A DNA stretch of 16,262 nucleotides from Terriglobia bacterium. Lineage in GTDB: Bacteria > Acidobacteriota > Terriglobia > UBA7540. The stretch spans positions 1 through 16,262 of the forward strand of contig JASIKV010000127.1 in the NCBI GenBank assembly GCA_030049455.1, written 5' to 3'. This document shows positions 13,892 through 16,262 of the stretch, one piece after another. Both the position numbers and the translations under genes were made by a program. How positions within the stretch are numbered: position 1 is the stretch's first letter; every line of letters begins with the position of its first letter. Under the pieces are notes generated by a model that was given only the letters and a program-made list of their open reading frames with translations, had not been told where the DNA came from and did no database searches.

Positions 13892-14718
13892 GAGATCCAC
13901 AAGGGGGTGGTTAGAATGCTCTCCTTGAGCAAGCGCCCCGGCGGACTTTGTGGGTCGCGAAGTAATTGCGCGGTGGGCGCTGTTTCAACGATGCGCCCCT
14001 CGTCCATCACCGCCACCCGGCTTGCGAGCCTCGCCACCAGCCGAAGGTCATGGAGAATCCAGAGGTAGGTGAGCCCGCGCTCCGCCTGCAAGTCCAGCAG
14101 CAGGTTGGCGATCTGCGCCTGAGTGGCGAGGTCCAGCCCCGCCAGGGCCTCGTCCAGTATCAACAGAATGGGCTCCGCTGCCAGCGCGCGGGCAATCGAC
14201 AGGCGGCGGCGCTGGCCCCCGCTGAACTGACTCGGCAATCGGCCGCCCGCATCCGCCCCCAGGCCAACCAATTTCAGGAGTTCAGCCGCGCGCTCGGCCC
14301 GGTCGGCGCCGGCGCCCCATCCGGTAATCAGCAGCGGCTCCGTCACGATCTCCGTTGCCGTCAGCCGCGGATTGAGGGATAACCCCGGATCCTGGAATAC
14401 CATCTGGATTTTCGGGCGGCCGCGGGGATTTGCGGAAACATCCTCTAGCGCCAGTTTTCGACCGGCGAACCAGATTTCACCGCAATCCGGTTTCTCCAGG
14501 CAAGCCAGGCATCGCGCCAAACTCGACTTGCCCGAACCCGATGCGCCAATCAGTGCCAGCGATTCCCCGGCAGGAATTTCCAGGTCGACTCCCCGAAGCG
14601 ATTCGACGCGGGAATGACTCCAGGCCCAGTTGCCGCGCCGAGCATAGGCCTTGCACAAGCCTCGCACGCGCAGCAGGGCATCGTCTTGGGAAAACTTTTC
14701 TGCCGGGTCGCTATTCAT
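13888..14718 (-). CDS. Peptide ABC transporter ATPase, DppF/OppF-like
   Basis: This cytosolic ATP-hydrolysing subunit has 276 residues: Walker A GASGSGKSS (58-66), Q-loop MVFQDP with Q109, signature FSGGQRRR (165-172), Walker B LLILDEALAGLD (185-196) and H-loop H223. In the segment after the catalytic E190 the usual proline of DEP is replaced by alanine, a small departure from consensus. The protein is shorter than typical DppF because it ends before the C-terminal cysteine-rich oligopeptide-transporter extension. The start ATG at 14718 overlaps the last eight bases of the upstream ATPase gene (ATGAATAG). A frame open to 14889 lies inside that gene and adds a basic, unrelated sequence, so it is rejected. 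No ribosome binding site is evident, which fits translational coupling. Confidence 0.95.
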   Translation of the reverse strand: MNSDPAEKFSQDDALLRVRGLCKAYARRGNWAWSHSRVESLRGVDLEIPAGESLALIGASGSGKSSLARCLACLEKPDCGEIWFAGRKLALEDVSANPRGRPKIQMVFQDPGLSLNPRLTATEIVTEPLLITGWGAGADRAERAAELLKLVGLGADAGGRLPSQFSGGQRRRLSIARALAAEPILLILDEALAGLDLATQAQIANLLLDLQAERGLTYLWILHDLRLVARLASRVAVMDEGRIVETAPTAQLLRDPQSPPGRLLKESILTTPLWIS

Positions 14719-15685
14719 ATTTGAAACACCAGACACGCTGCGCCTGCGCCAGCCGGGTTTCAGCGGGGGCGCAAACACCGCACACTTCCATGCGCTCCGG
14801 GCAGCGCGAAGCAAACGCACAGCCCGGTGAAAGCGCAGCCAAATCCGGAGGTTCCCCGGGAACGCAATCGAACCGGCGCGCTTGGGCACTCCCTGGAATT
14901 ACGGGAAGACCGCACCGAAGCAGGCCGCGCGTGTAGGGGTGCGAAGGATTTTGAAGGAGCTGCGCAGCCGGACCGTCCTCAACAATGCGCCCCGCGTACA
15001 TCACCAATATGCGCTGCACCGCCGCCGCCAGCACCGCGGGGTCATGACTGATCAGGATCAAAGCGAGCTTCATCCTGTGATGTAGATCCCGCAGCAGGAC
15101 CAAAATCTCCCTCTGCGCCGCTGTGTCCAGCGCGGTTGTAGGCTCGTCCGCGACGATCAACGCCGGACGACAGGCGATGGCCTGGGCGATTACCACGCGT
15201 TGCCGTTGGCCTCCGCTCAATTGGTGAGGAAACGCGTCGGTAATTCCGCTTTCTGGCGCAAAGCCGACCTCGGCGAGCAGCTCGAGGGATTTCGCCCGCG
15301 CTTGTTGGCCGGTGAGATGCTGATGGGCGCGCAAGACCTCAATGACCTGGTCAGCCACACGCATTACCGGGTTCAGTGCAAGAGCCGGCTCCTGATGGAC
15401 GAGCGAGATTTCCGCTCCTTGAATTTTACGCAGTACGCGGGGACCGGCGGCAACCAGATTCGTGCCGCGGAACCAAATCGCGCCGCGCTCCACGGACCCA
15501 CCAGGTGGCAGCAGCCCGAGCAATGCCAGGGCCAGCGTGGTTTTGCCGCTGCCCGACTCGCCCAGCAGACCCAATGCCTCGTCGCCGGCGAGTTCAAAAT
15601 CCACATCGCAAAGTGCGCTCTTCGGGCGCTGCCCATCCGCTCCGTAGCGCACGGTCAGGTTCTGCACATGCAGCAAGGAATCCAT
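14711..15685 (-). CDS. Peptide ABC transporter ATPase, DppD/OppD-like
   Basis: This is the first gene of the transporter operon, encoding 324 residues. It has Walker A GESGSGKTT (42-50), Q-loop HQEP with Q98, signature LSGGQRQR (156-163), Walker B LIVADEPT (176-183) and H-loop H214. After the ATPase core comes the oligopeptide-transporter C-terminal region beginning HPYTRGLL (249-256). It is rich in cysteines (258, 274, 289, 295, 302, 305, 320), with CAFASRCPERMEVCGVC at 289-305. Such cysteines bind a [4Fe-4S] cluster in some characterised Dpp/Opp ATPases, so a cluster here is plausible but not proven. The ATG at 15685 has AGGG six bases upstream on the - strand. Its end overlaps the second ATPase gene by eight bases. 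The 225-base gap to the tRNA should hold the operon promoter, but no clear -35/-10 pair was found. Confidence 0.95.
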   Translation of the reverse strand: MDSLLHVQNLTVRYGADGQRPKSALCDVDFELAGDEALGLLGESGSGKTTLALALLGLLPPGGSVERGAIWFRGTNLVAAGPRVLRKIQGAEISLVHQEPALALNPVMRVADQVIEVLRAHQHLTGQQARAKSLELLAEVGFAPESGITDAFPHQLSGGQRQRVVIAQAIACRPALIVADEPTTALDTAAQREILVLLRDLHHRMKLALILISHDPAVLAAAVQRILVMYAGRIVEDGPAAQLLQNPSHPYTRGLLRCGLPVIPGSAQARRFDCVPGEPPDLAALSPGCAFASRCPERMEVCGVCAPAETRLAQAQRVWCFKYE

Positions 15686-15910
15686 TTTCGCCCTGTGAGT
15701 CTATTTCCCGAAGATTTTAATCCACCCTCAGCCTAAAGACAGAAAAATTACTGCTCAGGAGGCAGACCAACTTCTGGAGGCAGCAAGGACCAGCCGCCCC
15801 CGTTGGATTGGCCACCTCGAATCCAAAAAAGGTCCGCGCTAAAACGCAACCCCGACGCAACCAGCTGTAGGTGGGCAAATCCGAAAATCACCGCAAGTTA
15901 TTGAAAGGAA

Positions 15911-15987
<77 letters not shown>

Positions 15988-16105
15988 AGGTTGGCATTCC
16001 AATTGGTGCTTATAGATTAGCACACGCCCAGTCCCTTCCCGGCTGGATTCTCAATCGGAAAGACATATCGTTTGCAAATTGGCTGCTCACGATTTCCGGC
16101 AGCAC

Positions 16106-16135
16106 TTGATGCTGACCCCTTTGTGACCTCATAAT
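16106..16135 (+). promoter_or_regulatory. Possible sigma-70 promoter for the radical SAM gene
   Basis: TTGATG (16106-16111, four of six consensus bases) and CATAAT (16130-16135, five of six) are 18 bases apart. Transcription would begin only about six bases before the ATG at 16148, leaving a nearly leaderless message. This short leader lowers confidence. Confidence 0.3.
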
Positions 16136-16147
16136 TCAATTGGGGCA

Positions 16148-16262
16148 ATGAAGAAGCACAACAAAAACTCGGTGAAAGTCCCCGCGGCCTTTCACGTGAT
16201 GGCCAAGCCCACGGGCCCGATCTGCAACCTGGACTGCCGCTACTGCTTTTACCTGGAGAAGG
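16148..16262 (+). CDS. Radical SAM protein, anaerobic sulfatase-maturase-like (N-terminus only; continues beyond window)
   Basis: Only the first 38 residues are in the window, but they are diagnostic. VPAAFHVMAKPTGPICNLD leads into C26-x3-C30-x2-C33, the radical SAM cluster motif, followed by FYLEK. The CNLDCRYCFYLEK pattern with the preceding A-K-P-x-G is characteristic of the anaerobic sulfatase-maturating enzyme family. These enzymes convert a cysteine or serine of sulfatases to formylglycine; related members modify other peptides. The ATG at 16148 has GGGG (16142-16145) very close upstream, a poor spacing. It is divergent from tRNA-Arg, 160 bases away. No sulfatase gene is visible in the window, so the substrate is open. 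Confidence 0.88.
   Translation, partial: MKKHNKNSVKVPAAFHVMAKPTGPICNLDCRYCFYLEK

Noticed and set aside
12908..14068. 386-codon open frame on the + strand opposite the permease and ATPase genes
   Set aside because: It covers three well-supported - strand genes and reads as Gln/Arg-rich antisense sequence.

Overview
The window is GC-rich bacterial chromosome with short intergenic gaps and no stretch above 300 bases without a gene. The gene content suggests a soil or sediment bacterium, most likely Acidobacteriota: a cytosolic ECF-type sigma factor beside a TPR-CHAT protein, a HC2-type zinc-finger protein and a secreted subtilase, plus interspersed palindromic repeats of a kind common in such genomes. 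The phylum is an inference, not a demonstrated fact.

Left block (2-2990, + strand): a hexose-phosphate operon, with the C-terminal third of glucose-6-phosphate isomerase, 6-phosphogluconate dehydrogenase and glucose-6-phosphate dehydrogenase. Together they link glycolysis to the oxidative pentose phosphate pathway and supply NADPH and ribulose-5-phosphate.

Middle block (3038-15910): ten genes, all on the - strand. In transcription order they are a five-gene oligopeptide/dipeptide ABC transporter (two ATPases, two permeases, one binding protein; the first four genes overlap or almost abut), then an ECF-like sigma factor, a 955-residue TPR-CHAT protease-like protein, a zinc-finger protein with a beta-rich C-terminus, a secreted S8 peptidase and an HD-GYP phosphodiesterase. 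The last two overlap by an ATGA. A palindromic, MITE-like repeat separates the sigma gene from the CHAT gene, and a second REP-like repeat overlaps the predicted start of the sigma gene.

Right block (15911-16262): an intact tRNA-Arg(CCU) on the - strand and the start of an anaerobic sulfatase-maturase-like radical SAM gene on the + strand.

The block is framed in an unexpected way. The 3' part of the tRNA-Arg, including its encoded CCA, recurs as a decayed direct repeat at 2993-3037, two bases after the zwf stop codon. The orientation is what integration into the 3' end of a tRNA gene leaves behind, and the enclosed 12.9 kb has the opposite strand bias to both flanks. No integrase is visible, so the block may be an old, immobile island. 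The best candidate for an undescribed system is the sigma / CHAT / zinc-finger / subtilase / HD-GYP set: two predicted proteases, a sigma factor with a possible soluble partner, and a second-messenger enzyme on one strand in succession.
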